From Paludibacteraceae bacterium (lineage in GTDB: Bacteria > Bacteroidota > Bacteroidia > Bacteroidales > Paludibacteraceae): a DNA stretch of 61,813 bases. The position numbers and the translations under genes were made by a program. Below the pieces are notes generated by a model. It was given only the letters and a program-made list of their open reading frames with translations. It had not been told where the DNA came from and did not search any database. Below are positions 1-8,585 of this stretch, in pieces; the stretch's first letter is position 1, and the number at the start of each line of letters is the position of its first letter. The stretch covers positions 1 through 61,813 of the forward strand of contig JAGPGD010000009.1 of NCBI GenBank assembly GCA_018056165.1, given 5' to 3'.

Positions 1-13
1 TCTAACGCTCTTT

Positions 14-91
14 GGAGGTTTCGCCATCGGCTGTTTGGCGTTCCTCCGAGATGTTTTGCATGATTTTTTAAAAAATCATGCAAAACATCTC
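14..91. repeat. Composite palindromic element at window edge
   Basis: Two inverted repeats lie back to back. Positions 14-47 form an interrupted hairpin: GGAGG (14-18) pairs with CCTCC (43-47), and CGCCA (22-26) pairs with TGGCG (36-40). Positions 48-91 are a perfect 44-nt palindrome with its centre at TTTTTT/AAAAAA and no loop. It lies downstream of the minus-strand queF, so it may end that transcript, but there is no U-tract after the stem as in a standard terminator. It may also be an insertion-sequence end or a cruciform. The left boundary cannot be judged because the window starts here. Confidence 0.6.
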
Positions 92-143
92 TGCTAAATT
101 CGCACTTCTATGTTGAACTTAGCCTTTTAATGATGATTAGAAT

Positions 144-1037
144 TTACCTGAAATTCCTTTCTACCCGATATTGCATGCTTAATAAATCTTCATTCAACAA
201 ACTATTTTCCGATGCTCGAATGGGATTAATATCAATTCCTCCTCTTCGAGTATACATTGCACATACCATCAGCTTTTCTGGCTGAAAATGTTCTAAAAAA
301 CGTTTATAAATAATTTCGACAATTTCTTCGTGAAAATGGGTTTCTTTTCTGAATGAAACCAAATACTGCAAAATAGAAGAAAAATCAATTGTATGTTTTG
401 TCGTCATTTTCACAAATACATCGCCCCAATCAGGTTGATGTGTCACTGGACAATTTGATCGCAAAATATCAGAATAAAAGATATACTCTTGAGTTGTTTC
501 TGTTAAATTACTTCGAAGCAAATTGGGATTTTCAACAAAATGCTCAAAATGAATTTTGGCTGATATCTCAGGAGGTATTAATTGGAGCAAATCATAAGAG
601 TAAAATTTTGAAAATGGTTTCACAGCTTTATCTTTTGCTGAAAATAAAGCTACTGTTACTTCTTCACCAATTAAATTACTGAGATCATTTTTAATCCTTT
701 CTGTTGCCATTTCTTCAGATTCCTCAATCGTTTCACCAAATTTTTCCATGTTAAAAGAGTTCAAATACAATTTAAGTGACTTAGATTCGACCAAATAAGT
801 ACTGTTGGCTGAATAGATCAATTTCATTACACGAGAAATTGGTAAACCATTATTTGTCAAAAAGGAAACTTCATAGCAATTCCATACATCTGCTCCGACA
901 AAAGGTAAATTTTCACTGGAAATATTATATTTCTCCCGATTGATGGAACGAGGAATTTTGAACAACAAAGAAGGATCATAATTTTCCACAATGGGAACTT
1001 TCTTCCCTAAAAAAGAGTCATTCAAATCTGATATCAT
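144..1037 (-). CDS. queF: NADPH-dependent 7-cyano-7-deazaguanine reductase (QueF, long form)
   Basis: QueF reduces the nitrile of preQ0 to the amine of preQ1, the last free-base step of queuosine synthesis in the cytosol. The product is 297 residues, the length of the long two-domain (YqcD-like) form. It carries the family motif ESKSLKLY in the N-terminal half. In the C-terminal half SNCPVT holds the catalytic Cys (about residue 196), with Asp seven residues later in QPDWGD, and HFHEE follows. The ATG at 1037 is preferred over an upstream TTG in the same frame, which would add four residues. It is followed at once by the aminopeptidase gene on the same strand upstream (22 nt gap). No preQ1 riboswitch was recognised in this gap. 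Confidence 0.93.
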   Translation of the reverse strand: MISDLNDSFLGKKVPIVENYDPSLLFKIPRSINREKYNISSENLPFVGADVWNCYEVSFLTNNGLPISRVMKLIYSANSTYLVESKSLKLYLNSFNMEKFGETIEESEEMATERIKNDLSNLIGEEVTVALFSAKDKAVKPFSKFYSYDLLQLIPPEISAKIHFEHFVENPNLLRSNLTETTQEYIFYSDILRSNCPVTHQPDWGDVFVKMTTKHTIDFSSILQYLVSFRKETHFHEEIVEIIYKRFLEHFQPEKLMVCAMYTRRGGIDINPIRASENSLLNEDLLSMQYRVERNFR

Positions 1038-1058
1038 AAATTTATACAAATCAGTGTA

Positions 1059-2837
1059 TTATAAAGGAAGACATTTTTGTTGTAACCATTTTCTTTCTTC
1101 TTCATTAAGAAAAGGAGATAAAATTCCAAACACTTTTTGATGATAATTATTCAACCAATTAATTTCATTTTCAGTAAGTATATTTCTGTCAATTAAAGCC
1201 TTATCAATTGGACAAAGGCTCAATGTTTCGAACTGGTAAAATTCGCCAAAATCGGTTTTTTCTGCAAAAGTAACAAGTACTAAATTTTCAGTTCGAATGC
1301 CATATTCATTGGCTCGATAAACGCCTGGTTCGTTTGAAATTAACATTCCAGGCTCCAATGCGGTAGGATTTTCATCCATTCGTATATTTTGAGGTCCTTC
1401 GTGCACACACAAAAAGTGTCCCACTCCATGACCTGTTCCATGTCCGTAATTTATTCCTTCTTTCCAGAGAAACTGTCGAGCCATAATATCTATTTGTGAA
1501 CCTCGTGTACCTTTTGGAAACTTTACTTGAGCCAATTCAATATGTCCTTTCAAAACCAGCGTAAAATCCTTTTTTTGTTGATTCGTAGGATTTCCTAAAG
1601 AAATAGTTCGTGTAATATCTGTAGTTCCTTCTAAATATTGTCCTCCGGAATCAATGAGCAATAAATTTTCCGGTTTTATAGAAAAATTTGTTTCTGGAGT
1701 TGGTTGATAATGCACAATAGCTCCATGAGAAGCATAACCTACTATGGTTTCAAAACTTTCACCTTTAAAATTTTCCTGTTCATTTCTAAAATGATGTAAT
1801 TGCTCTGAAACAGAAAGCTCAGTAAGTTGATTTTTTTCAACATTTTCTTCTAACCATTTAAAGAATCTAATCAAAGCAATCCCATCTTTTATCATAGCTT
1901 GCTTGATGCCTGCTATTTCTGTTTCATTTTTTATACTTTTCATGTAAATTACAGGAGAAGTTTTATTGATTATTTTACAATGAGCAGGAATAGCCTCATA
2001 AACAGATTGATTCAATTTTGCACCATCCATCCAGATAGATTGTTGAGGAGCTAATTGTTTCAAATAAGAATAAATTTCTTCATAAGGTTCGACAATTATT
2101 CCTTCACTTTTTAAATACTTTGATGATTCGGTAGTTACTTTCAAAGGGTTAACAAACAAAATGGCACGATCTAATTCTATTACTCCATAAGCTATTACTA
2201 CAGGATTGTAAGCAACATCATTCCCTCGAATATTGAACAACCATGCAATTTCATCCAGAGCTGAAAGAAGAAAAACTTCGGCATTGATTTGTTTCATTTG
2301 CTGTCTAACTGAACTTATTTTCTCCGTGGCTGATTTTCCTGCGAACTTTATATCATATTCATAAAAAGGATCTATAGGAAGAGAAGGCCTATCTGTCCAA
2401 ATTTTACTTATTAAATCCACCGAAACCAGGTCAAGATTATTCATTTTTAATTCTTTCTTCATTGATGAATAAGCATTGCAGGAAATCATTTGTGGATTTA
2501 TTCCAACTTTTTCATTGTTATTAAGTTGAGAAATTATCCAGGTTATTATTCTCGGCGTTTCGGTTAAACCTTCTCTCATCAATTCAATTCCTGTTCCTTT
2601 TAACTGTTCTTCAGCTTGTAAAAAATAACGAGAATCCGTCCACAAGGCAGCTTTGTCCATAGTAATTACCACTGTGCCAGCAGAACCATCAAAACCAGAT
2701 ATCCATTCACGTTCTTTCCAATAATCAGCTACATACTCACTTGCATGTGGATCGGTGCTGGGTATAATATAAGCCTTAATTTTATTTTCTTGCATTAATT
2801 GACGAAGCAACGAAATTCGTTTTAATACTTTTTCCAT
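1059..2837 (-). CDS. pepP: Xaa-Pro aminopeptidase (M24B, aminopeptidase P type)
   Basis: This 592-residue protein removes the N-terminal residue of peptides with proline at position two, using two metal ions. It has the long three-part layout of the eukaryote-like aminopeptidase P: two creatinase-N-like domains (about 1-150 and 155-300), then a pita-bread M24 domain (about 305-530) and a short C-terminal domain. The five metal ligands are visible: D396 in LLIDSGG, D407 in TTDITR, H470 in GHGTGHG, E503 in SNEPG and E517 in RTENL. No signal peptide is seen, so it should be cytoplasmic. It begins at an ATG 22 nt upstream of queF and the two may be cotranscribed. Confidence 0.93.
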   Translation of the reverse strand: MEKVLKRISLLRQLMQENKIKAYIIPSTDPHASEYVADYWKEREWISGFDGSAGTVVITMDKAALWTDSRYFLQAEEQLKGTGIELMREGLTETPRIITWIISQLNNNEKVGINPQMISCNAYSSMKKELKMNNLDLVSVDLISKIWTDRPSLPIDPFYEYDIKFAGKSATEKISSVRQQMKQINAEVFLLSALDEIAWLFNIRGNDVAYNPVVIAYGVIELDRAILFVNPLKVTTESSKYLKSEGIIVEPYEEIYSYLKQLAPQQSIWMDGAKLNQSVYEAIPAHCKIINKTSPVIYMKSIKNETEIAGIKQAMIKDGIALIRFFKWLEENVEKNQLTELSVSEQLHHFRNEQENFKGESFETIVGYASHGAIVHYQPTPETNFSIKPENLLLIDSGGQYLEGTTDITRTISLGNPTNQQKKDFTLVLKGHIELAQVKFPKGTRGSQIDIMARQFLWKEGINYGHGTGHGVGHFLCVHEGPQNIRMDENPTALEPGMLISNEPGVYRANEYGIRTENLVLVTFAEKTDFGEFYQFETLSLCPIDKALIDRNILTENEINWLNNYHQKVFGILSPFLNEEERKWLQQKCLPL

Positions 2838-2973
2838 AGCAAAAATAATTTGAAGAAATAAATTTTAATTGAGAAGGAGAGAAAATATAAAGACGTAAAC
2901 CTAAAGAAAGGCTGAATTCAACCCTTATGAATTTTCGATTTATAAATAATCCATGTATGCTGGCAGCTTATTT

Positions 2974-3450
2974 TTAGTTTCTTATTTCACCGCTAAATGA
3001 AATAGGATCTCGTTGATTAGAGATAACAGTAAATGAGACTTTTCCATTATCAAAAATATTCATATCGAAATTATAGTTATAAAAAGTGGTATTCACTTTA
3101 AACGATACTTCCCAGCATTTCTTTTTCTGATTGATCTGAGCTTTATAATCCATCATAGGTTCTGAAAATTTTATACCTCCTTCAGTCGAGCTATAAGGTG
3201 CTGTGTAAGCTACACCAAAATAGGGTAAAAAAGCAAACGCAGAATCATTTTTTATTTTCAATTCATAATTAGCATTCAAATAAATTTGTTTTCCCCTTAA
3301 AGGATAAGCATATTGAACACCTATTGTGTAATTTTTCGATTCAATTTTTTTATTCAATGCTTGTATGCTTTCAGTAGTAACTTTTGATGTAGAACAGGAA
3401 GCTAATAAAAGTATACCGATTAGCATAAGGTTAATTTTGTGATTTTTCAT
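2974..3450 (-). CDS. DUF4251 lipoprotein
   Basis: This is a secreted lipoprotein of unknown function. The ATG at 3450 gives 158 residues starting MKNHKINLML, a hydrophobic core and a clear lipobox LLASC, which is why this start is preferred over the longer frame. The rest matches what is known of DUF4251 in Bacteroidota: a YPLRGKQIYL segment, LPYFGVAY, a GGI.F stretch and a C-terminal ISFSG. The family probably makes a small beta-rich fold attached to the cell envelope by its lipidated Cys. It stands alone, with a 136-nt gap before the aminopeptidase gene. Confidence 0.8.
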   Translation of the reverse strand: MKNHKINLMLIGILLLASCSTSKVTTESIQALNKKIESKNYTIGVQYAYPLRGKQIYLNANYELKIKNDSAFAFLPYFGVAYTAPYSSTEGGIKFSEPMMDYKAQINQKKKCWEVSFKVNTTFYNYNFDMNIFDNGKVSFTVISNQRDPISFSGEIRN

Positions 3451-3653
3451 AGACCGTATTTTTAAAAAGTTATTAATCAAAGTTTCGCATTTTAGAAAGT
3501 GCTGGAAATAAAGTAAAAAAGTAGCATATTTTATCTAATATCTCATTAAGAATAAGCATATTAGACATATAATTACAAAAACAGAAAAATATGCTACAGG
3601 ACAAAGTTAGAAAAAAGATTTCTGAAATTGAAACAGATTTCAGTGAAAATAAA

Positions 3654-3723
3654 TTACTAAAGTTTCGCACTTCATTATTTCCCGTCTTTCAAATCATTAA
3701 AACGAAGTGCGAAACTTTAGTAA
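3654..3723. repeat. 20-bp perfect inverted repeat with 30-nt spacer
   Basis: TTACTAAAGTTTCGCACTTC at 3654-3673 is repeated as its exact reverse complement at 3704-3723, with a 30-nt spacer. A partial third copy (AAAGTTTCGCA) lies at 3479, and the similar TTCGCACTTC is at 101-110. It could be the ends of a small non-autonomous element or a large hairpin; the sequence alone does not decide. Confidence 0.75.
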
Positions 3724-3763
3724 ATCATAATTATTATCTTGAGTTTTTTAGAGTTTTTTAAAT

Positions 3764-3809
3764 GATAAAATTGTAAAAAACGGTCAACGTTATTTAGGCA
3801 TTAACACTA
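3764..3809 (+). repeat. Copy 1 of a dispersed repeat of about 45 bp
   Basis: This stretch, containing CGGTCAACGTTATTTAGGC, is nearly identical to 23933-23980, where CGGTCAATGTTATTTAGGC follows the IS3 orfA remnant. The visible differences are the length of an A-run, one C/T substitution and one extra base near the end. It may be the end of the same insertion-sequence type. Confidence 0.6.
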
Positions 3810-4095
3810 AAGACACTTCTTACAATACGCAGTTAGACGTTTATAAATTTATCCCTCGCGAAGTTGCTCCCCTGCCAGAGCTTCGTTGCGTTTTGATTTA
3901 CAAAAACAAAAATAGACATAAATAAAAAAAGCAAAATTTTGAGCCTACTTTTTGACCTATACGCCAAAAATTGTTATTGTTGCTTAATAAGTAAAATTTT
4001 TTACCGGAACAAATTCTGAAACATTTATTTTTAGGACTTTCCGATTTTTTTATCATTCTTTGTTGCATATTTAAGGTATATCTCCAATAAAATCA

Positions 4096-4127
4096 TTTGC
4101 TTATTTGAAAAATAAAATGTACTTTTG
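4096..4127 (+). promoter_or_regulatory. Promoter of rpmB operon
   Basis: TTTG at 4096-4099 and TACTTTTG at 4120-4127 are 20 nt apart, matching the Bacteroidota sigma consensus (TTTG, 19-21 nt, TAnnTTTG). The predicted transcript start is about 4134, giving a leader of about 37 nt before rpmB. Confidence 0.75.
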
Positions 4128-4170
4128 CAAACTGTTTTTGAGGAAAAAATATTTTAAAAACAAAAAAACA

Positions 4171-4410
4171 ATGGCGAGAATTTGTCAAATTACAGGTAAA
4201 AAAGCATTAAGAGGAAATAATGTTTCGCACTCAAAACGTCGTACTAAAAGAACTTTTGAGGTAAATTTGTTTTCTAAAAAGTTTTATTGGGTAGAAAAAG
4301 ACCAATGGATTACCCTTAATGTTTCTGCAGCAGGTTTAAGAACTATTAATAAAATAGGGTTGGACGCTGCTATTAAACAAGCTATTGAAAAAGGTTATTT
4401 ACAACTATAA
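4171..4410 (+). CDS. rpmB: 50S ribosomal protein L28
   Basis: L28 is a structural protein of the large ribosomal subunit. The ATG at 4171 begins [12 protein letters not shown] and gives 79 residues, typical for the family. The frame can be extended upstream to 4105, but only from a non-ATG codon that lies over the promoter, so the short form is right. The basic patch [14 protein letters not shown] is characteristic. It leads a three-gene operon with rpmG (17 nt downstream) and a DUF4295 gene, a standard Bacteroidota arrangement. Confidence 0.97.
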   Translation: MARICQITGKKALRGNNVSHSKRRTKRTFEVNLFSKKFYWVEKDQWITLNVSAAGLRTINKIGLDAAIKQAIEKGYLQL

Positions 4411-4427
4411 AAAGGAGAATAGTAATC

Positions 4428-4616
4428 ATGGCAAAAAAATCTAAAGAAGCAAGAGTACAGGTTATTTTAGAATGTACTGAACAAAAAGATAGTGGTGTGC
4501 CAGGCATTTCACGTTATATCACAGAAAAAAACAGGAAAAATACACCTGATCGGTTGGAATTAAGAAAATACAATCCTTTTTTAAAAAAAGTTACTTTACA
4601 TAGAGAAATTAAATAA
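4428..4616 (+). CDS. rpmG: 50S ribosomal protein L33
   Basis: A 62-residue large-subunit protein. It begins [16 protein letters not shown], with the conserved [13 protein letters not shown] in the C-terminal half. Only one Cys (in ILEC) is present, so it is the zinc-free (C-minus) paralogue rather than the form with two CxxC pairs. It lies between rpmB and the DUF4295 gene, with an AAAGGAG Shine-Dalgarno-like sequence just upstream (about 4411-4417). Confidence 0.97.
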   Translation: MAKKSKEARVQVILECTEQKDSGVPGISRYITEKNRKNTPDRLELRKYNPFLKKVTLHREIK

Positions 4617-4626
4617 TATTTGAATT

Positions 4627-4779
4627 ATGGCAAAGAAAGTTGCAGCAACAATGCGTCAAAAAGGAGGACATTCTTATTCAAAAGTAATAAAAATGATAAA
4701 ATCTCCTAAAACAGGTGCTTATATGTTTAAAGAAGAAATGGTACCCAATGAGAAAGTTAAAGAATATTTGAATAAATAA
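4627..4779 (+). CDS. DUF4295 small basic protein
   Basis: A 50-residue protein reading MAKKVAATMRQ at the N terminus, with SPKTGAYMF in the middle and KVKEYLNK at the end. This matches the DUF4295 family, which is nearly always placed directly after rpmB-rpmG in Bacteroidota. The family may be ribosome-associated; that is inferred from position and charge. The start lies 10 nt after the rpmG stop, and a strong terminator follows. Confidence 0.88.
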   Translation: MAKKVAATMRQKGGHSYSKVIKMIKSPKTGAYMFKEEMVPNEKVKEYLNK

Positions 4780-4806
4780 TTTTGACCTTCTAATAAATAT
4801 TTTATC

Positions 4807-4846
4807 AAAAGTCTAAACTTCAAAAGTTTGGACTTTTTTATTTTTT
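4807..4846 (+). terminator. Rho-independent terminator of rpmB operon
   Basis: A 14-bp stem with one G-T pair joins 4807-4820 to 4824-4837 over a 3-nt loop and runs into T-rich sequence (4832-4846). It lies 27 nt after the DUF4295 stop. Confidence 0.85.
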
Positions 4847-4996
4847 AATTTTTAGGAATTTTAGAGTAAGCATAATAAGAAAAATTCTTAATGAATTAGT
4901 ATGATAGGGTGAAAGATAAATTTATGAAATCATTTTTAACTTTTTAAACTGTAAAAACTATTGATAATGAACAAACTGAGAAGATATTAATAATTA

Positions 4997-5027
4997 TTTG
5001 ATGAAAAGAAGAAATTAAATACCTTTG
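4997..5027 (+). promoter_or_regulatory. Promoter of thiL
   Basis: TTTG at 4997-5000 and TACCTTTG at 5020-5027 are separated by 19 nt, a full match to the Bacteroidota promoter. The predicted start near 5034 gives a leader of about 100 nt. I looked for TPP riboswitch core elements (CUGAGA and its partner) in the leader and did not find them. The rest of 4847-5137 shows no gene. Confidence 0.7.
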
Positions 5028-5137
5028 TTTCAGCTAACGTTCTATTAAAATAATACAAATAAAATTTCCTAAATTTTTTAATGAACTATTTCTTTCTTTC
5101 TTTATCGTAAATTACAAATTTTTTATTTCCATCATAT

Positions 5138-6175
5138 ATGCCACGAACTGAAATTTCTACATTAGGTGAATTTGGTTTGATTCATCATTTAACGGACAAC
5201 TGTAAAATTAATAACCTTTCTACCATAAAAGGTGTAGGTGACGATGCAGCGGTGCTTGATTACAAGAATAAATACGTTTTAGTTGCCACCGATCTTTTAT
5301 TGGAAGGTGTTCATTTTGATCTGGTGTATGTTCCTTTAAAACATTTAGGATACAAAGCTGCTGTAGTCAATTTTTCGGATATTTATGCAATGAATGGTGA
5401 ACCAAAACAAATTACCATTTCATTAGGTATTTCCAGAAAATTTTCAGTTGAAGATTTGGACCAGATTTATGAAGGAATAAAATTGGCTTGCGACAATTAC
5501 GGCGTTGATATAGTAGGAGGCGATACTTCTACATCATTGACAGGACTTACCATCAGCATTACCTGTATTGGTGAAGGTGAAAAAGATAAAATTGTATACC
5601 GCAATGGTGCTAAAGTAAATGATTTGATTTGTGTATCAGGCAATTTAGGAGCATCGTATATGGGTTTGCAGTTGCTTGAACGTGAAAAGATTGTTTTGGA
5701 AGGTAACGAGCAATCCCAACCACGTTTTGAAGGTTACGAATACCTGTTAGAACGGCAATTAAAACCTGAAGCCCGTGAAGATATTATTAGGATGTTACGA
5801 GAAAAAGAAGTTTTACCAACAGCTATGATAGATATTTCCGATGGCTTGTCTTCTGAATTGATGCACATTTGCACACAAAGTAATGTTGGCTGCAGAATTT
5901 ATGAAGACAAAATTCCTATTCATTATCAAACGGCAAAAATGGCTGAAGAAATGAACCTGAATGTAGTAACTGCAGCTTTAAATGGTGGTGAAGATTATGA
6001 GTTGGTTTTCACGGCTTCACTGAATGATTATGATAAAATTATCATGATGGAAGATGTTAACATCATTGGCTATGTTACAAAACCAGAAATGGGATATTAT
6101 TTAATTGGTCGTGAAGGCGAAGAAATTCAGCTTCAAGCCCAGGGTTGGAATTCACTAACACAAGGGAATATGTGA
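5138..6175 (+). CDS. thiL: Thiamine-monophosphate kinase
   Basis: ThiL phosphorylates thiamine monophosphate to thiamine diphosphate with ATP, the last step of cofactor synthesis in the cytosol. The 345-residue product has the PurM-like two-domain layout. Visible motifs are GVGDDAAV near residue 32, ATDLLLEGVHF with the Mg-binding Asp, a glycine-rich VGGDTS segment, and ISDGLSSEL in the second half. The ATG at 5138 begins MPRTEISTLGEFGLI, a normal N terminus for the family. It is transcribed from its own promoter and has no thiamine genes beside it. Confidence 0.95.
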   Translation: MPRTEISTLGEFGLIHHLTDNCKINNLSTIKGVGDDAAVLDYKNKYVLVATDLLLEGVHFDLVYVPLKHLGYKAAVVNFSDIYAMNGEPKQITISLGISRKFSVEDLDQIYEGIKLACDNYGVDIVGGDTSTSLTGLTISITCIGEGEKDKIVYRNGAKVNDLICVSGNLGASYMGLQLLEREKIVLEGNEQSQPRFEGYEYLLERQLKPEAREDIIRMLREKEVLPTAMIDISDGLSSELMHICTQSNVGCRIYEDKIPIHYQTAKMAEEMNLNVVTAALNGGEDYELVFTASLNDYDKIIMMEDVNIIGYVTKPEMGYYLIGREGEEIQLQAQGWNSLTQGNM

Positions 6176-6254
6176 TATTTTTAACAAGAAAAGTTTATTG
6201 GAGAAATTGATTTTGGACGGTTTAATTAAAAAAATATTACTATAACGTTTTCAA

Positions 6255-6329
6255 GTGCGTAAAAAATGGTCTGAAAAAGAAGAGCTAATAAGTTGGAGTA
6301 GAGAATTTTTCAAAGAAATAAAAAATTAA
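6255..6329 (+). pseudogene. Possible C-terminal gene fragment
   Basis: A short frame from a GTG reads VRKKWSEKEELISWSREFF and a few more residues, then stops. The amphipathic W-rich stretch looks like the tail of a real protein and not like random AT-rich sequence, but nothing upstream continues it and no family was recognised. The rest of 6176-6448 shows nothing I can name. Confidence 0.25.
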
Positions 6330-6454
6330 GTTCAATATAACAATTAAAGGAAAGGAAAAGAAACGAATTCGCATATTTTAATTTTATTTTAATATACTTT
6401 TTTGCATAACTATACGTTTCTTTTTTAGAATTAAATTAAAAAACTATTGTGCTT

Positions 6455-6631
6455 ATGCAAAAAAAATCTACTTCAAAGAAAAAAACTAAATTGAGCAAAA
6501 GTTCATTCACTGTTGGTGGATTCGAACTTCATCCACAAAAAAAGACCATTAAGACGATTCTTCAATTTGCTTCTTCTTACAGAACTCAAAAAGTAAATAA
6601 TACAAATTTTATTGCTTTGAACTTAAATTAA
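6455..6631 (+). CDS. Small basic protein of unknown function
   Basis: An ATG at 6455 opens a 58-residue frame. A GTG two codons earlier is an alternative start. The N terminus is a lysine- and serine-rich tail (KKSTSKKKTKLSK), followed by SFTVGGFELHPQKKTIKTIL and a C-terminal ASSYRTQ stretch. The pattern (basic tail, then a short amphipathic helix) suggests a nucleic-acid- or ribosome-associated protein, but this is a guess. I do not recognise the family with certainty. It stands alone between thiL and radC, and 6632-6874 has no other gene. Confidence 0.5.
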   Translation: MQKKSTSKKKTKLSKSSFTVGGFELHPQKKTIKTILQFASSYRTQKVNNTNFIALNLN

Positions 6632-6874
6632 AAAAAGAAGTTTTTCAGAAAGAATCGACTTTGACCTCCTGAAAAAAAGGAGTTTAATGGTTTTTTAATG
6701 TTTTTACTTTCACTTTTCTTCTTCCTTGCTGAACCATAATGCATTAATTTTTCAAACAGGAAGGAATTTAAGAATTTTTGTAGGTTTGAAAAATGGTTGT
6801 AATTTTACCTTCTGATTTTATAATCGGATGATTTTTAATCCGTAAATTCAAGTTATATTTTTACAAGGAAAAGA

Positions 6875-7573
6875 ATGGAAGAGAAAAAATTAACCATTCG
6901 GGAGTGGGCTGAGGAAGACAGACCGCGTGAAAAAATGATTCGAAAAGGCATTCAAAGTCTTTCGGATGCAGAATTACTGGCTATTCTTATTGGTTCAGGC
7001 AATAAAAATGAAAGTGCGGTGGAATTATCAAGAAGAATTTTACACGAATGCAAAGATAACTTAAATGAGTTGGCTCAACTTAGTATAGATGATTTTTGTA
7101 AGCGTTTCAAAGGAATCGGTACTGCCAAAGCAGTCACCATTATGGCTGCTCTTGAACTGGGCAAAAGGCGAAAAACCACTGAAATTATCGAACGTGAAAA
7201 AATAACGAGCAGTCATGATCTTTGTAAACTATTTGAACCTATGCTGATTGATTTGCCCCATGAAGAATTTTGGGTTGCCATTCTCAATACAGCCAATAAA
7301 GTAATGGAAGTTTTTCGCCTTACACAAGGTGGCACAAAACAAACCATAGTTGATGTGACTCTGCTTCTTAAAATTGCTCTTCAGAAATCGGCACAAGCTC
7401 TTGCTATAGCTCATAACCATCCTTCGGGACAAAATTTCCCAAGTCCCGACGATGAAAAAATTACTTTTCAAGTAAAAAAAGGTTGCGAAGCGGTTGGCAT
7501 CACTTTTATAGATCACATTATCATTGCACGAGGAAATTACTATAGCTTTTTTGATGAAGGAAAATTAAAATGA
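6875..7573 (+). CDS. radC: RadC family protein (JAB/MPN+ domain)
   Basis: The 232-residue product has a helix-hairpin-helix region (FKGIGTAKAVTIMAA, about 71-85) followed by a JAB1/MPN+ metalloprotease-like domain. The metal-binding signature is complete: AIAHNHPSG with the two His, then S and D in SPDDEK. RadC was named for a supposed role in DNA repair, but its biochemical activity is unsettled. The start ATG follows an AAGGA stretch. The ABC exporter begins 53 nt downstream on the same strand. Confidence 0.93.
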   Translation: MEEKKLTIREWAEEDRPREKMIRKGIQSLSDAELLAILIGSGNKNESAVELSRRILHECKDNLNELAQLSIDDFCKRFKGIGTAKAVTIMAALELGKRRKTTEIIEREKITSSHDLCKLFEPMLIDLPHEEFWVAILNTANKVMEVFRLTQGGTKQTIVDVTLLLKIALQKSAQALAIAHNHPSGQNFPSPDDEKITFQVKKGCEAVGITFIDHIIIARGNYYSFFDEGKLK

Positions 7574-7626
7574 AATATAAACTTTTATTTTCTCCTGCAA
7601 TTAATTAAAAATAATCATTACGAAAA

Positions 7627-8535
7627 ATGGCGTTTCTTGAGATAAAAAATATAGTAAAAAAATATGAGCATCAAGTAGCTCTAAATGGAGTCAGCCTGAA
7701 TGTTCCTGAAAATTCAATTTATGGTTTACTGGGACCAAATGGTGCAGGTAAAACTACGCTCATTCGGATCATTAACCGAATGATTGCTCCTGATAGCGGA
7801 GAAGTTCGATTGAACGGTAAAATAATAAAAGACAATGATTTAGTTTTGTTGGGTTACTTGCCTGAAGAACGAGGCTTGTATAAGAAAATGAAAGTGGGTG
7901 AACAAGCTTTGTTTTTTGCTCAATTGAAAGGAATGAAAAAAAATGATGCCTTGAAAGCTTTAAAATACTGGTTTGAAAAATTTGAAATCCAATCGTGGTG
8001 GAACAGGAAAGTAGAAGAACTGTCAAAAGGAATGGCACAAAAAGTGCAGTTTATCATCACTGTTCTTCATCAACCGAAATTATTGATATTAGATGAGCCA
8101 TTCAGTGGATTTGATCCTATCAATACAGACATTATCAAACAGGAAATTTTACAACTTAAAAATAATGGCACGACGGTAATTTTTTCTACACATAATATGT
8201 CTTCTGTAGAAGAACTTTGCGAAAATATTTCATTGATTCATCAAGCAAAGATTATTCTTCAAGGCAAAGTATCTGATATCAAAGCCTCCTATTCAAATAG
8301 AACTTTTAAAATTCGCTCTTTACAGCCTATTAAAGAAAATGAACATTTCAAGCTGATTACACAAATTCAAAAAGATGGAATGATAGAAAGCATTATAAAA
8401 AAGAAAACGAATGAAAGTAACAATGTTTTACTTTCAGAACTTATACAACAAACAGAAATAGTAGCTTTCGAAGAACTATTGCCGAGCATGAATGACATTT
8501 TCATTGAAACCGTACAAAAAGAAGAATTAAATTAA
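7627..8535 (+). CDS. ABC exporter ATP-binding protein (NatA-like)
   Basis: The nucleotide-binding subunit of an ABC-2 type exporter, 302 residues. The motifs are clear: Walker A GPNGAGKTT near residue 38, a signature LSKGMAQ in place of LSGGQ, Walker B LLILDEP and the switch His in STHNM. The last 80 residues form the DUF4162-like extension found in NatA-type ATPases. The membrane subunit starts 50 nt downstream. The NatAB family exports sodium in Bacillus, but the substrate here cannot be read from the sequence. Confidence 0.93.
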   Translation: MAFLEIKNIVKKYEHQVALNGVSLNVPENSIYGLLGPNGAGKTTLIRIINRMIAPDSGEVRLNGKIIKDNDLVLLGYLPEERGLYKKMKVGEQALFFAQLKGMKKNDALKALKYWFEKFEIQSWWNRKVEELSKGMAQKVQFIITVLHQPKLLILDEPFSGFDPINTDIIKQEILQLKNNGTTVIFSTHNMSSVEELCENISLIHQAKIILQGKVSDIKASYSNRTFKIRSLQPIKENEHFKLITQIQKDGMIESIIKKKTNESNNVLLSELIQQTEIVAFEELLPSMNDIFIETVQKEELN

Positions 8536-8585
8536 ACTTTTGAAGATAAACTATCCGTGAATTTTCTGCAAATATCTGTTCAGTT

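Larger units (their letters stand above)
3451..4095. other. Gene-free island with degenerate repeats
   Basis: No convincing gene is present in about 640 nt. AAAGTTTCGCA occurs at 3479-3489 and 3659-3669 and inverted at 3708-3718. A plus-strand frame from 3591 (starting MLQDKVRKKISEIETDF) runs about 56 codons to a stop near 3761 and could be a gene fragment, but no family was recognised. From 3764 a roughly 45-nt stretch resembles one at 23933. The segment near 3850-3900 is richer in GC than its flanks. The whole looks like the scar of one or more mobile elements. Confidence 0.5.

Noticed and set aside
3473..3670. Minus-strand 65-residue ORF next to the DUF4251 gene
   Set aside because: It overlaps the repeat island, has no family features and no ribosome-binding site. 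It is probably a chance frame over the remnant.
5028..5137. Possible TPP riboswitch in the thiL leader
   Set aside because: The CUGAGA core and its conserved partner segments are absent and the leader is very AT-rich.
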